Source: Rhodospirillales bacterium
GTDB taxonomy: Bacteria; Pseudomonadota; Alphaproteobacteria; Acetobacterales; Acetobacteraceae
Direction of reading: 5' to 3'
NCBI GenBank assembly: GCA_903644035.1
Contig: CAHJXG010000073.1
Coordinates: 1-11,579, forward strand
DNA: 11,579 nucleotides
The notes below the pieces were generated by a model. It was not told the DNA's origin. It saw nothing but the letters and a program-made list of their open reading frames with translations, and did not search any database. This document shows positions 1 through 7,469 of this stretch, one piece after another. Each line of letters starts with the position of its first letter. Within the stretch, counting starts at the first letter, position 1. A program made the position numbers and the translations under genes.

Positions 1-60
1 CGGCAGACGGGCCGCGGCGCTTGGGGAGGCGTTCACGGGAACATAGCAAGGAGAACGCCG

Positions 61-327
61 ATGACCGAGCCTGCTGCCACCGTCCCGCCACGCCCGGTGC
101 TCACCGTGCTGATCCTGCAGGTGGCGGACGAGGAAGGCCACCCCGGGGTGGCCGGCACGAGCCACGTCGGGGAAAGCACGCACCCATACCGCTTCGTGTC
201 GCGCCGAGCCGCGGCGGCGATCGGCATCCTGATGTGCGACCGCCACGGCTGCGGCGGCTTCCGGCTGCACACGCCGGGCTACGTGCCGCCGCCGCTGGAG
301 ATCAGCGAGGCCGACCTCCCGTTCTGA
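61..327 (+). CDS. Small hypothetical protein, 88 aa
   Basis: I do not recognise the family. The start is supported by a strong ribosome binding site, AAGGAG at 48-53, seven bases before the ATG. The first 40 residues are rich in Pro, Ala and Val. The middle holds a small Cys/His cluster (CDRHGC, about residues 59-64) followed by GGFRLHTPGY. Two cysteines and one histidine are too few for a confident zinc-site call. There is no signal peptide or membrane helix. A GC-rich 8-bp stem at 356-373 lies just downstream. The gene is co-directional with the next small gene, about 90 bases away. Overlapping frames on both strands are also open, as expected in GC-rich DNA; the ribosome binding site is the main reason for choosing this frame. 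Confidence 0.55.
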   Translation: MTEPAATVPPRPVLTVLILQVADEEGHPGVAGTSHVGESTHPYRFVSRRAAAAIGILMCDRHGCGGFRLHTPGYVPPPLEISEADLPF

Positions 328-355
328 AATGCAGGGCGGGGCTGCCGCCGAAGCG

Positions 356-373
356 GGCCGCCGCACGGCGGCC
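356..373. repeat. GC-rich hairpin between the two small genes
   Basis: GGCCGCCG (356-363) and CGGCGGCC (366-373) are exact reverse complements separated by CA. The hairpin lies 29 bases after the stop of the 88-residue gene and 43 before the start of the 120-residue gene. It could attenuate or terminate transcription, but there is no T-tract. In DNA this GC-rich an 8-bp stem can arise by chance. Confidence 0.3.
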
Positions 374-415
374 TTGCAACGTCCCCTCCCACTCGCCCAT
401 TGTGAGGACAGCATC

Positions 416-778
416 ATGGCCGCAACAACGATCAACTTGCCGCTTTACCGCGTGCTCACCGACCTGAACGTGCCGGAGGAGCGCGCCCGCGAGGCGGCCG
501 AAGCCTCGGTGCCGGACCTGTCGGCGCTGGCGACCAAGGCCGACCTGGATACACGGTTCGCTGCGTTCGAGGAGCGCATGAGCGCGCAGTCCAAGTCCCT
601 GGAGGACCGCCTCGGGCGCATGATCGCCGAGCGGACGGACGCGCAGACCAAGTGGATCGCGGCCATCGCGGCGAGCACGATCATCATCCTGCTCAGCAGC
701 TCGGCCTTTCTCTGGCCGCCCACGCGCTACGCGGCGCCCCCACCACCCGCACCGGCCGTCGGCACGTCCCAGCACTGA
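416..778 (+). CDS. Coiled-coil protein with one C-terminal membrane helix, 120 aa (DUF1640-like)
   Basis: The ATG at 416 follows GAGGA (404-408) by seven bases, which decides the start over longer readings of the frame. Residues 1-30 form a short helical head (LYRVLTDLNVPEERAREAAEA). Residues 35-78 are charged and heptad-like (ATKADLDTRFAAFEERM), predicting a coiled coil. Residues 80-100 (from WIAAIAAS to AFLW) are a single hydrophobic helix, followed by a short Pro/Ala-rich tail. This layout, with the ATKADL motif, resembles the DUF1640/CCDC90-type small coiled-coil membrane proteins common in accessory regions of alphaproteobacteria. The inferred topology is tail-anchored, with the coiled coil cytoplasmic. 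Its role is unknown and nothing links it directly to the modification module. Confidence 0.7.
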   Translation: MAATTINLPLYRVLTDLNVPEERAREAAEASVPDLSALATKADLDTRFAAFEERMSAQSKSLEDRLGRMIAERTDAQTKWIAAIAASTIIILLSSSAFLWPPTRYAAPPPPAPAVGTSQH

Positions 779-898
779 GCTGACCCGCGCCGGGTTGGCT
801 ATGGCTCGGGCCGGCGCGCAATCGGAGGCTCACCGGCAACAGGGCCACCCGACACGACCGGAATGGTGGACAGCTCGTGCTGACCTACGGGCTGCACC

Positions 899-922
899 TG
901 CCAAGCGGCTTCCCGCTTGGCA
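899..922. terminator. Strong hairpin, possible terminator
   Basis: TGCCAAGCGG (899-908) and CCGCTTGGCA (913-922) pair perfectly as a 10-bp stem with a CTTC tetraloop. It lies 120 bases after the stop of the 120-residue gene. Only a weak TTAT follows on the plus strand, so intrinsic termination is uncertain. It could instead be a REP-like palindrome or a remnant of a mobile-element end. Confidence 0.4.
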
Positions 923-1038
923 TTATCGAGGCCGACCGTCAACCGATCTGCCGGCGACAAGGCGCGCTGGTCGCGCGCGCTGCGGCCGAAGCCGGTTCTC
1001 GCACCGACGCCGCCCAGGCCGACGCCGCCCGGTCCAGT

Positions 1039-1062
1039 CGTCTTGCCCGCGCGGGCAAGACG
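1039..1062. repeat. 24-bp perfect palindrome
   Basis: The 12-base half-site CGTCTTGCCCGC (1039-1050) is followed immediately by its exact reverse complement (1051-1062), with no spacer. A perfect 24-bp palindrome is unlikely by chance in a window of this size. There is no T-tract, and the zero-length loop is unfavourable for an RNA terminator. A dimeric-protein binding site, a REP-like element or a cruciform-forming recombination relic are all possible. It lies about 107 bases upstream of the Phd-like fragment. Confidence 0.6.
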
Positions 1063-1168
1063 GCCTGCGGCTTCCCCACGGCCAAGCTCCGGGATTGGGC
1101 TTTCTGGATATTCTGGATAAGCTGGACGTTGCAGGACGCGACGACCAGCCGTCCGGAGTTCATGGCCC

Positions 1169-1297
1169 ATGCGCAGCTTTACCACCGCCGACCTCAACAA
1201 GCAGGTCGGCACCGTCACCGACGCAGCCCGGCGCGAGCCGGTCGTCTTCACCCACCACCGCAAATCCCGATACATGCTGATATCCATCACTGGCTGA
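1169..1297 (+). pseudogene. Truncated Phd/YefM-like antitoxin, 42 aa
   Basis: The reading frame begins MRSFTTADLNKQVG and continues with TDAARREPVVFTHHRKSRY, the typical N-terminal fold of Phd/YefM antitoxins (the 'prevent host death' family), which bind DNA as dimers and neutralise a partner toxin. GGAG at 1154-1157 could serve as the ribosome binding site. The frame stops after RYMLISITG, where intact homologues continue into the toxin-binding C-terminal helix. A different frame (about 1290-1337, LADAYEEDGDDGRGT) looks like an acidic antitoxin tail, so a frameshift or internal deletion is likely. No partner toxin follows on the same strand. It could still make an N-terminal DNA-binding fragment. 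The family call is good; the pseudogene call is inference. Confidence 0.65.
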
Positions 1298-1692
1298 CGC
1301 CTACGAGGAGGACGGCGATGACGGACGGGGCACCTGAAACGGGCCTGGTCGCCATGTGTGTTGACCCATAAGCACCCTGCGCTTTGCACATAAGCATGAC
1401 CCAGTTTGAGCGGCCCCGGCCCTGCTGCGATATTCACGTTATCGCCCAGTTCGACTCCTCCATGACATTTGATGTTGTTGGCGTCATGTCCGGTGTAAGG
1501 GGCGGAGCGGACATTGCAGCTCGGCTACCGCGATCGACAGCTTAGCGCCCCATCTCGGACGTTCAGATGCTCGCGCCAAGTCCCCGAAAGCGGACGTCGC
1601 TTCGACCACTCACCACATGGGGCTGGGCCGCAGTCATAAAGGCCAGTGATCGATCTCCTGCCACTATTCCACGGTTCAGGAGGGCGTCACCG
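1298..1692. other. Gene-poor stretch downstream of the receiver gene
   Basis: No supported gene on either strand. It holds the out-of-frame antitoxin tail (to 1337) and a CATAAGCA direct repeat (1367-1396). Its right edge is the 3' flank of the minus-strand receiver gene, and I saw no clear intrinsic terminator for that operon. Base composition is less GC-rich than the flanking genes around 1430-1500. Confidence 0.5.
1358..1402. repeat. Direct repeat pair CATAAGCA, possible solo insertion-sequence end
   Basis: CATAAGCA occurs at 1367-1374 and again at 1389-1396, offset by 22 bases (about two helical turns). GACCC lies beside each copy (TTGACCCATAAGC and CATAAGCATGACCC). Repeated short motifs behind a TGT-type terminus are a feature of IS21-family ends. 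No IstA or IstB gene is present, so this would be an orphan end. The assignment rests on pattern only. Confidence 0.25.
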
Positions 1693-3369
1693 TCATGCCG
1701 CGCCTCCCTTGAGGCGCAGCCACTCGTATTCGTCCAGGCCTACGCGGTCGACCTGCCCCGCGCTGCGCTGGACCAACCTTTGCGCAACCGATGTTCTCAA
1801 GTCGCCTAGCCATTCGTAAAGGGCCCCCGCCTCGGTCTCGAAGACAAAGCGGCCGAAGACCCACTTGGCGCGCACCGTGCGCGTGAAAGGATCGGCGGCG
1901 AAGCTCTCGTGCAGGAGGGCGTGAGGGTGGTAGTCCGGCTCGAGGCGGACGTCGGTGTCGTGGCGGATCCTCACCACCAGGGAGAACCGTTCCGCGGACG
2001 ACCTGGGTCCGAGCGGGACGAGAGGGAACCGGCGGAAATTCGTCAGTCTGACGGCGTCACAGACCGGCTGGATGCACGCGAAGAAGTGTTCTGGATCGTC
2101 CCGGAGAACCAAGATGGTTCCGAGCGTCAAGGTTGGAATCCACGAGCCGGGCGCGTACCGGCCTCCGTAAGCCTCCCGCTTCAGCGCCGCCATCCTGGAG
2201 AACTCCAGGTTGGCGGCCTCGGCGGACGCTGGGTCGGCGTAGAAGAGAGCCGTGGCGAACTCATGGAATTTCCCAGCTGAGCGCGGCGGCCGACAGGCCG
2301 CGGCGGCTTCCTTGTGTCTTTCTTTGCCGAGCCGGAGCAGGTCCTGGACACCCGCTGCCGCCAGGCCCTGTGTGGCCTCGGGGGATGGCACAAATCTGTG
2401 GCCGGAGGCCTCCAGCGCGGTCACCCAAGATCCGAACACCCCGATGCCCGCGTGTGCCGGGCCGACGCCGGTCGCCTCGAGAAACGCCCGGAGCTCCTCC
2501 GCTACGAGGTCCGTCGCGTAGGTCTCGGCATCCTCAGGCGTGGCGAGCAAGGCCCTGTGTGCCGCGAGCGCACCGTCCAGCTCCGCATGGAACTTAGCAA
2601 GCACGTGGTGGCTTGCTTCGCGGACGGCCGCTATGGAGCCGAGCGCGACGGCTGGCATGATGCCCCGTGCCATGCGTGCGAACTCCGCCACGAGCGTCTC
2701 GGGAAGGGCGGCTTCGTCGACGCCGGGCGTGCCGATCGGGGTAGCTGCATGTACCTTGTTGACGAAGACGATGCGCAGCGAGCGCCCTACCAGGGCAACG
2801 GCTCCCCCGACATCGGACGCCTCGACAGCGACACCCGCAGCGTCGAGTTCCTGCCGGACCGTGTCGCGTATCGCTGGAAGCCCCGTTTCGCCGGTGTAGA
2901 CGGCGATCAGGCGCAGTCGGCCGCCCTCCGCGGCGTCGCTGTCCAGCATGCGGCGGATGATCGCGCGCGCCTTGTTGGAGGTGGACCCGAGCTTCCAGTC
3001 GAGGACCACGACGTCGGCGTGGCGGGCCACCGCGACGGTGTCTCGCACGTCGTCGCCGTCCGAGAGCTCGTTCGTTTCGGGCACGTAGATGGAGCACGCC
3101 GCGCCCAGACGGGCGAAGCTGCGCGTCAGTCTCAGCCCATCAAGCCCGTGGCTCTCCTCCGGCGCCGAAGCTACGGAAAGCCCGTTCCCGGATGCGGCCG
3201 TCCCCCCGGTCCCCGACCTGCCCCCGGCGAAGCCCCGTCCGCTCGGCAGCCTTATCTCGGGCGGGGACGGCATGGCCTCTGGCGGGGAAAGGCGCGCCCT
3301 GTCGTCGACGACCATGACGGTCTGGACGAACCTGCGCGCCACGTCCTCGCAGAACGCGTCGAAGTTCAA
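1693..3369 (-). CDS. Response-receiver domain protein of the Dcm/GHKL module, 558 aa
   Basis: Probable output partner of the dual GHKL protein encoded just upstream. I chose the TTG at 3369 because it overlaps the upstream stop codon in TTGA, has GGAGG ten bases before it, and gives the clean N-terminus MNFDAFCEDVARRF. The ATG at 3459 would add a Gly/Ala/Arg-rich leader. All receiver-domain landmarks are visible: acidic pair D22-D23 (VMVVDD), phospho-acceptor candidate D124 (VVVLDWKLG), T159 (IAVYTG) and K205 (FVNKVH). A Pro/Gly/Ser-rich stretch (about 27-75) expands the first loop, so the domain is much longer than a classic 120-residue receiver. Residues about 215-558 match no DNA-binding or catalytic family I recognise. 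They contain a helical part and a beta-rich end (residues after about 440). The C-terminal region could be an effector or a docking surface. Confidence 0.85.
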   Translation of the reverse strand: MNFDAFCEDVARRFVQTVMVVDDRARLSPPEAMPSPPEIRLPSGRGFAGGRSGTGGTAASGNGLSVASAPEESHGLDGLRLTRSFARLGAACSIYVPETNELSDGDDVRDTVAVARHADVVVLDWKLGSTSNKARAIIRRMLDSDAAEGGRLRLIAVYTGETGLPAIRDTVRQELDAAGVAVEASDVGGAVALVGRSLRIVFVNKVHAATPIGTPGVDEAALPETLVAEFARMARGIMPAVALGSIAAVREASHHVLAKFHAELDGALAAHRALLATPEDAETYATDLVAEELRAFLEATGVGPAHAGIGVFGSWVTALEASGHRFVPSPEATQGLAAAGVQDLLRLGKERHKEAAAACRPPRSAGKFHEFATALFYADPASAEAANLEFSRMAALKREAYGGRYAPGSWIPTLTLGTILVLRDDPEHFFACIQPVCDAVRLTNFRRFPLVPLGPRSSAERFSLVVRIRHDTDVRLEPDYHPHALLHESFAADPFTRTVRAKWVFGRFVFETEAGALYEWLGDLRTSVAQRLVQRSAGQVDRVGLDEYEWLRLKGGAA

Positions 3370-6341
3370 GGGGCGCGGTCCTCCGCGTGCGGCTCCGGGG
3401 GCACGAGCCGAAACCTGGCACCCCTTCCCTCGGCAGGCGGGTCCAGTTCCAGGCGCCATCCGGCCCGCCCCAGCACCTGCCTTGATATGAAGAGGCCCAG
3501 TCCCTGGCCGCCGGCGCCCTTGCGAGTGAAGCCATACTCGAACACCGCCTCGCGGTCGCGTTCGGGGATGCCTGGCCCGGTGTCGGTCACCGTGAAATCG
3601 CGCCCGTCGAGGTCGAGCGTGATCCGCCCTGGCCGGGCCGCGGCCTCCGTCACCCAGTGCCTGGCGTTCTCGACCAGGTTTACGAACACCGGGAAGAAGG
3701 TGGAGGGGTAGCCCTCGATCTGACCGGCCCGAAACGCGTCGGTGCAGACGAGGTGGACGTCCGTCCCGGCCAGGCGTTCTGCGAACAGGCCGTCGAGGAA
3801 CAACGCGATATTCTCGCCCCGCATAGTGACGGCGCTACGATAGAGGCGCCTGTTCAACGGGGTGAACAGCGTCAGGTAGCCATCGAGATGCTCGAACGCG
3901 GTGCGGATGGAGGAATGCAGCCGGGCGAGGTCGCGGTTCGCGTCCGCCCAGGGCTGCATCGACCGCAACCCGGAACGGATGACCTTGATGGCCTCGGTGA
4001 AGTCATGTTGCACGACACCGACAGCCATGCCTAGCTGCGCCAGCTCGACGTACATGTCATTCTCGTCCCTGAGCGCCTCGACGCGCTCCTCCAACGCCTC
4101 CGTCAGCTCGTCGCCGTTTCCCTCCACGGCGGCTTCGAGGACCGCGTCGGCACGGTCCGCCATCGCCACGAATTCGGAAACGTATGCCTGTCCCGCCTCC
4201 AAGACCCGCCGCTCCAGGCTCTCCCGCATCCTGTCAAGGCCGCCGTCCGGCAACAAGGACACGTCGGTGGAGGCGAACTCCGAAAGCGCCTCCTCGACCA
4301 GGGCGGCCATGCGGGAGACTGCTGCCCTGGCCCTGGCCCTGACCTCCTCGGCCGCCGTCCCGATCCGGTCGGATGCCGCTCGGGAAGCAGTGGTGACGTT
4401 CTTGATCTGCCGGCCGGCCGTCTCGCGCAGGACCTCCTCCGTCCTTCGGCGGCGGTCGAGCGGCACGTCGAACTCCGCCACCGCCTCCCCGAAGACTCGA
4501 TCGACGTGCACCGCAAGCGGTGCGAACACCTCGCGCTGCAGGCGTTCCGCCCGCTCGCGGTAGCTGGCCCATCCCCGCAGCAGGGGCTTGGTCAGGCCGA
4601 GGCCGGGCGGCTTGCGTACGCGGTAGCCGTCCTGCAGCTCCCCGACCGTCTGGAGCACGTCCGCCGCCACACGGAGCATCTCGGCCGCGGCGCGCTCCCG
4701 GTCCCCGGTGCCCGCGGCGGTCCTGAGCCGGACGGCCGCGGCTTCCCGCAGCCGGTCCGCCTCGCGCTCGGGCTGCTTCGCGTCCACGCGCCCGAAGAAG
4801 TCTTCCAGCTCCGCCGCGAACGCCGCACGCCTCGGCCTCGCCTGCCTCTCGCGCCGACGCCGGACCTCCTCCGTCCGTTCCATCTCGGCCCTGACCCGGA
4901 CGTAGGTCTCCGCCATGGCCCCGTCCTCCCGGAAGAAGTCGGCCGCGAGCTGGACGAGGAGGCCCTCGAGCATCTGCTTGAACTGCCGGTAGGCGCGGTT
5001 CTCCTGAAATCCCTCACGTCCGGCCTTCTCCACCAGCTCCGCGTTTAGCGCGCGGGTGGTCTGGATCGCGCCGAACATGCGGCGATGGGAGAAAAAGTAG
5101 TAGGCGGCCCCCTTTGTCCGCCGTCTCTCGATATCGAGGAAATCATAGTCCGAGTTACCGTACGGAAGGATCCGCACGCCGTCGCGGTAAAGGTAGAGGC
5201 CGCCGATTCGGTTAAGCTTCTCCGCCATCCGGGCATACTCGTCGGGTTCGAGGCGACTCTCCCGGGCGGCGCCCTGCACGTACGCGAAATTCAGCCGGAA
5301 CGGTCCGCAGTCGGTCGGTCGGCCGTTTGGGTTCGCCCACGAGACGCGGTATGGCTGCAGGTCGCCGCCGAAGATGGCGACCTGGCCCGAGAACTGGCCA
5401 AATCGGTCGAACTCGCCCGAGAAGTGGTGATCGGCGGCCAGGAACTCTTCGGGCGTGAAGAAACTGCGGTCGGACACGAGCTCGTTTGACGTCCCGTCCA
5501 GCCTATGGTCCCGGAACGAGGCGACGATGGGCGGCGGCGGTGCGCCGGGTACCATCGTGTCCGAGAAGCCAAGCAGGGCCTTGGTAAGGGGCGAGGCGAC
5601 ATACTCGGCGGCGTCGTCGATGTCGCTCTCGATTATGCGGTCGGCGGGAAGTATGTAGAAGTGCGTGCCCTGCCGGCCGTCCCCGTCGAGCGAGGGGCCG
5701 CCGATCTCCGAATGGAGTGCCGGTAGGTCGAGCTTGAAGCTCTGAATGTCGGCCCTTATCCGGGCGAGTACGGCTTCGGGCGCCTCACCTGCCAGCGCCG
5801 ATGCGTTGGCCTCAACCTGGCCCTTCAACAGGTCCACGAGAGTCGCGTCAGGTCTCTCGTCGTCGCGGATCGTGATCACCGGGATGTCGATGCGGTCCAG
5901 GTCAAGGCCGGGAATCGCGAAGAACCCCCAGTGCACGAGGGCCGCAGTCACTCCGTTTGGCGGCGGCTGCCTGCGCGATCGGGTCAGCACCAGGACCAAC
6001 GGTCCTATGGTGGCGATCGCCAAGCGTCCGATGCCCTTTTCGCCGAGGATCGGCCTGGGGCGCTCCAGTCCTTCCGGGACTAGCAAGGGCAGCGTGCCGT
6101 TCTCGACCTTGCTGTCGGTACCGACGGTGAGCCAGCGCTGCTGGAACTCCTCCTCGGTCATGCCGATCCCGTCATCCCTGAGCACGAACAGCGCATCGCT
6201 ACGGAAGTAGTCCACAGAAACGCGATCCGCGTAGGCGTCATGCGCGTTCTTGAACAGCTCGTGAATGGCGGTGGGCACGCCCGCGATCTGCTGGCGTCCC
6301 AGCATGTCGATGGCACGAGCCTTGACGCGGAGGCGCGCCAC
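3366..6341 (-). CDS. Dual GHKL ATPase: MORC/Hsp90-like N-terminus and histidine-kinase-like C-terminus, 991 aa
   Basis: Cytoplasmic; no membrane helix or signal peptide. The N-terminal ATPase has the N box ELFKNAHDAY (E28, N32, D35), the DDGIGM box (56-61) and the GEKGIGRLA lid motif (100-108). This is the MutL/MORC/Hsp90 pattern, with a likely S5-like transducer region around 225-430 (GTHFYILP). Residues about 435-765 are charged and strongly helical, rich in Arg, Glu and Ala, and read as a long coiled coil. The C-terminal part looks like a histidine-kinase core: a dimerisation-like helix with candidate phospho-acceptor H779 (VVQHDFTEAIKVI), a second N box NLVENARHW (N888, N892), DTGPGIP (920-926) and GQGLGLF (945-951). 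The gene starts with GTG three bases after the methyltransferase stop and ends overlapping the receiver gene. Likely role (inference): an ATP-driven sensor or clamp that signals to the receiver protein. Confidence 0.9.
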   Translation of the reverse strand: MARLRVKARAIDMLGRQQIAGVPTAIHELFKNAHDAYADRVSVDYFRSDALFVLRDDGIGMTEEEFQQRWLTVGTDSKVENGTLPLLVPEGLERPRPILGEKGIGRLAIATIGPLVLVLTRSRRQPPPNGVTAALVHWGFFAIPGLDLDRIDIPVITIRDDERPDATLVDLLKGQVEANASALAGEAPEAVLARIRADIQSFKLDLPALHSEIGGPSLDGDGRQGTHFYILPADRIIESDIDDAAEYVASPLTKALLGFSDTMVPGAPPPPIVASFRDHRLDGTSNELVSDRSFFTPEEFLAADHHFSGEFDRFGQFSGQVAIFGGDLQPYRVSWANPNGRPTDCGPFRLNFAYVQGAARESRLEPDEYARMAEKLNRIGGLYLYRDGVRILPYGNSDYDFLDIERRRTKGAAYYFFSHRRMFGAIQTTRALNAELVEKAGREGFQENRAYRQFKQMLEGLLVQLAADFFREDGAMAETYVRVRAEMERTEEVRRRRERQARPRRAAFAAELEDFFGRVDAKQPEREADRLREAAAVRLRTAAGTGDRERAAAEMLRVAADVLQTVGELQDGYRVRKPPGLGLTKPLLRGWASYRERAERLQREVFAPLAVHVDRVFGEAVAEFDVPLDRRRRTEEVLRETAGRQIKNVTTASRAASDRIGTAAEEVRARARAAVSRMAALVEEALSEFASTDVSLLPDGGLDRMRESLERRVLEAGQAYVSEFVAMADRADAVLEAAVEGNGDELTEALEERVEALRDENDMYVELAQLGMAVGVVQHDFTEAIKVIRSGLRSMQPWADANRDLARLHSSIRTAFEHLDGYLTLFTPLNRRLYRSAVTMRGENIALFLDGLFAERLAGTDVHLVCTDAFRAGQIEGYPSTFFPVFVNLVENARHWVTEAAARPGRITLDLDGRDFTVTDTGPGIPERDREAVFEYGFTRKGAGGQGLGLFISRQVLGRAGWRLELDPPAEGRGARFRLVPPEPHAEDRAP

Positions 6342-6344
6342 GCC

Positions 6345-7469
6345 TCAGGTCCGGTTCCTGGCCGAGCGCCAGTGATTGAGGAAGTGCCGCCCGAACACCT
6401 GGGCGAGCCGGACTGGTACGGCGTTGCCGATTTGCTGGGCCATCGAGTTGATACTGCCCTCGAAGACGAAGCCGTCGTCGAACGTCTGCACCGCAGCCGC
6501 CTCCCTGACGCTCAAGGCACGATCCTGCACCGGGTGGCCGAACCGGCCGTTCGACAGGCTGACGCAGCGCGTCGTCAGGGCGGCCGCGGGCCGGTCCCGA
6601 CGCAGGCGGCCGTAAACGTCGGAGTGGCCGTCGTAGGCACGGTGGCAGTCGAGGACTAGCCCGGGCGGCCAGTCCCTCCGGCTGCCGCCTTCCGGGGTCG
6701 CCCTGATCCTAGCTAGGTTCATCGGCGACAGCGAGCACGCGCGGTGGTTCGGGACGAACGGGTGCTCGTCGCCCGCGGCGAGCGGGGGATAGCTCCCGAT
6801 AGCCTCCCATACCGTCGGGTAGGCCGGGTTGGCGGTCCCGGAGCCGTGCGTCGGCGACGGAAGCTCCATGGGGCCGAGCCGCGTCGCTGCCAGGAGAAGC
6901 CGCTGGCGGAACTGCGGCACGCCGTAGCGGGCGGACTGCACAACGTCGTGCCGGGTCGAGTAGCCCGCGCGCTCCAGAAATGACACGAAGCCCGCCAGTG
7001 GACCCTCGGACACGTCGCAGCCGCGTTGCATTCCGGGCACGTTCTCCACGAAGAGATACTCCGGCCTGAACCGCCGGACGAAGCGGCGCAATTCGTCCAG
7101 AAGCGATGTTCGGCGGTCGTCGGCCCGCTTCTGGCGATTCTGTTTCGAGAAAGGCTGGCATGGAGCACACGCGGTAAAGACGATTGGATGCACCCGGTCC
7201 CGGCCTACAAGGCCGTCCAGCTCCCGGGCCCTTACTCCGCGTATGTCCCTCTCGACGAAGATGGCCTCTGGGAAGTTCCGACGGAATGTCAGGCCGGCCT
7301 CCCGGTCGCAGTCGAGCCCGACGGCAACCTCCAGCCCGGCGGCGCGCAGGCCGGCGCTCGTGCCCCCGCAGCCGCTGAAGAAGTCGAAGACCCGCATCGT
7401 CTGACAGACGCCTGACGGCGGATCCGTCCCGTCGTCCGGTCGGTCGCCGGGCAAAACGCTCCCCCTCAT
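6345..7469 (-). CDS. dcm: C5 cytosine-specific DNA methyltransferase (Dcm-like), 374 aa
   Basis: Transfers a methyl group from S-adenosylmethionine to carbon 5 of cytosine in duplex DNA. With the ATG at 7469 the motifs run in standard order: motif I FDFFSGCGGTSAGL (28-41), motif IV APCQPFS with catalytic Cys104, motif VI ENV (142-144), motif VIII QFRQR (186-190), then a short target-recognition region, motif IX around RDRPAAALTTR and motif X QQIGNAVP. It appears complete. The 7469 start has GAGG five bases upstream. The ATG at 7397 begins directly at the conserved core (MRVFDFF) but has no visible ribosome binding site, so the first 24 residues are uncertain. The TGA is three bases before the GTG of the dual ATPase, indicating one operon. 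The recognition sequence cannot be read from the protein. Adjacent vsr suggests its methylcytosines need mismatch repair. Confidence 0.93.
   Translation of the reverse strand: MRGSVLPGDRPDDGTDPPSGVCQTMRVFDFFSGCGGTSAGLRAAGLEVAVGLDCDREAGLTFRRNFPEAIFVERDIRGVRARELDGLVGRDRVHPIVFTACAPCQPFSKQNRQKRADDRRTSLLDELRRFVRRFRPEYLFVENVPGMQRGCDVSEGPLAGFVSFLERAGYSTRHDVVQSARYGVPQFRQRLLLAATRLGPMELPSPTHGSGTANPAYPTVWEAIGSYPPLAAGDEHPFVPNHRACSLSPMNLARIRATPEGGSRRDWPPGLVLDCHRAYDGHSDVYGRLRRDRPAAALTTRCVSLSNGRFGHPVQDRALSVREAAAVQTFDDGFVFEGSINSMAQQIGNAVPVRLAQVFGRHFLNHWRSARNRT

Larger units (their letters stand above)
779..1168. other. Gene-poor stretch with two strong palindromes
   Basis: No convincing gene was found here. 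Several overlapping frames are open on both strands, but their translations are Arg/Ala/Pro-rich with no recognisable motif. The stretch holds a 10-bp-stem hairpin (899-922) and a 24-bp perfect palindrome (1039-1062). It also has a short tandem-like run, CTGGATATT followed by CTGGATAAG, near 1103-1122. It looks like intergenic or decayed DNA. Confidence 0.5.

Noticed and set aside
799..1437. Minus-strand open frame of 212 codons
   Set aside because: No ribosome binding site, low-complexity translation, and it crosses the palindromes and the antisense of the Phd-like fragment.
1461..1488. CATGAC/GTCATG inverted repeat
   Set aside because: Only 6 bp with a 16-base gap, common by chance.
2314..3711. 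Long plus-strand open frame of 465 codons
   Set aside because: It lies antisense to the receiver gene and the ATPase 3' end. The translation is Arg/Gly/Pro-rich with no recognisable domain, while the minus strand shows clear receiver and kinase motifs.
3901..4563. Plus-strand Ser/Arg-rich frame of 220 codons, antisense to the ATPase coiled coil
   Set aside because: A by-product of GC-rich coding DNA; no motif and no ribosome binding site.
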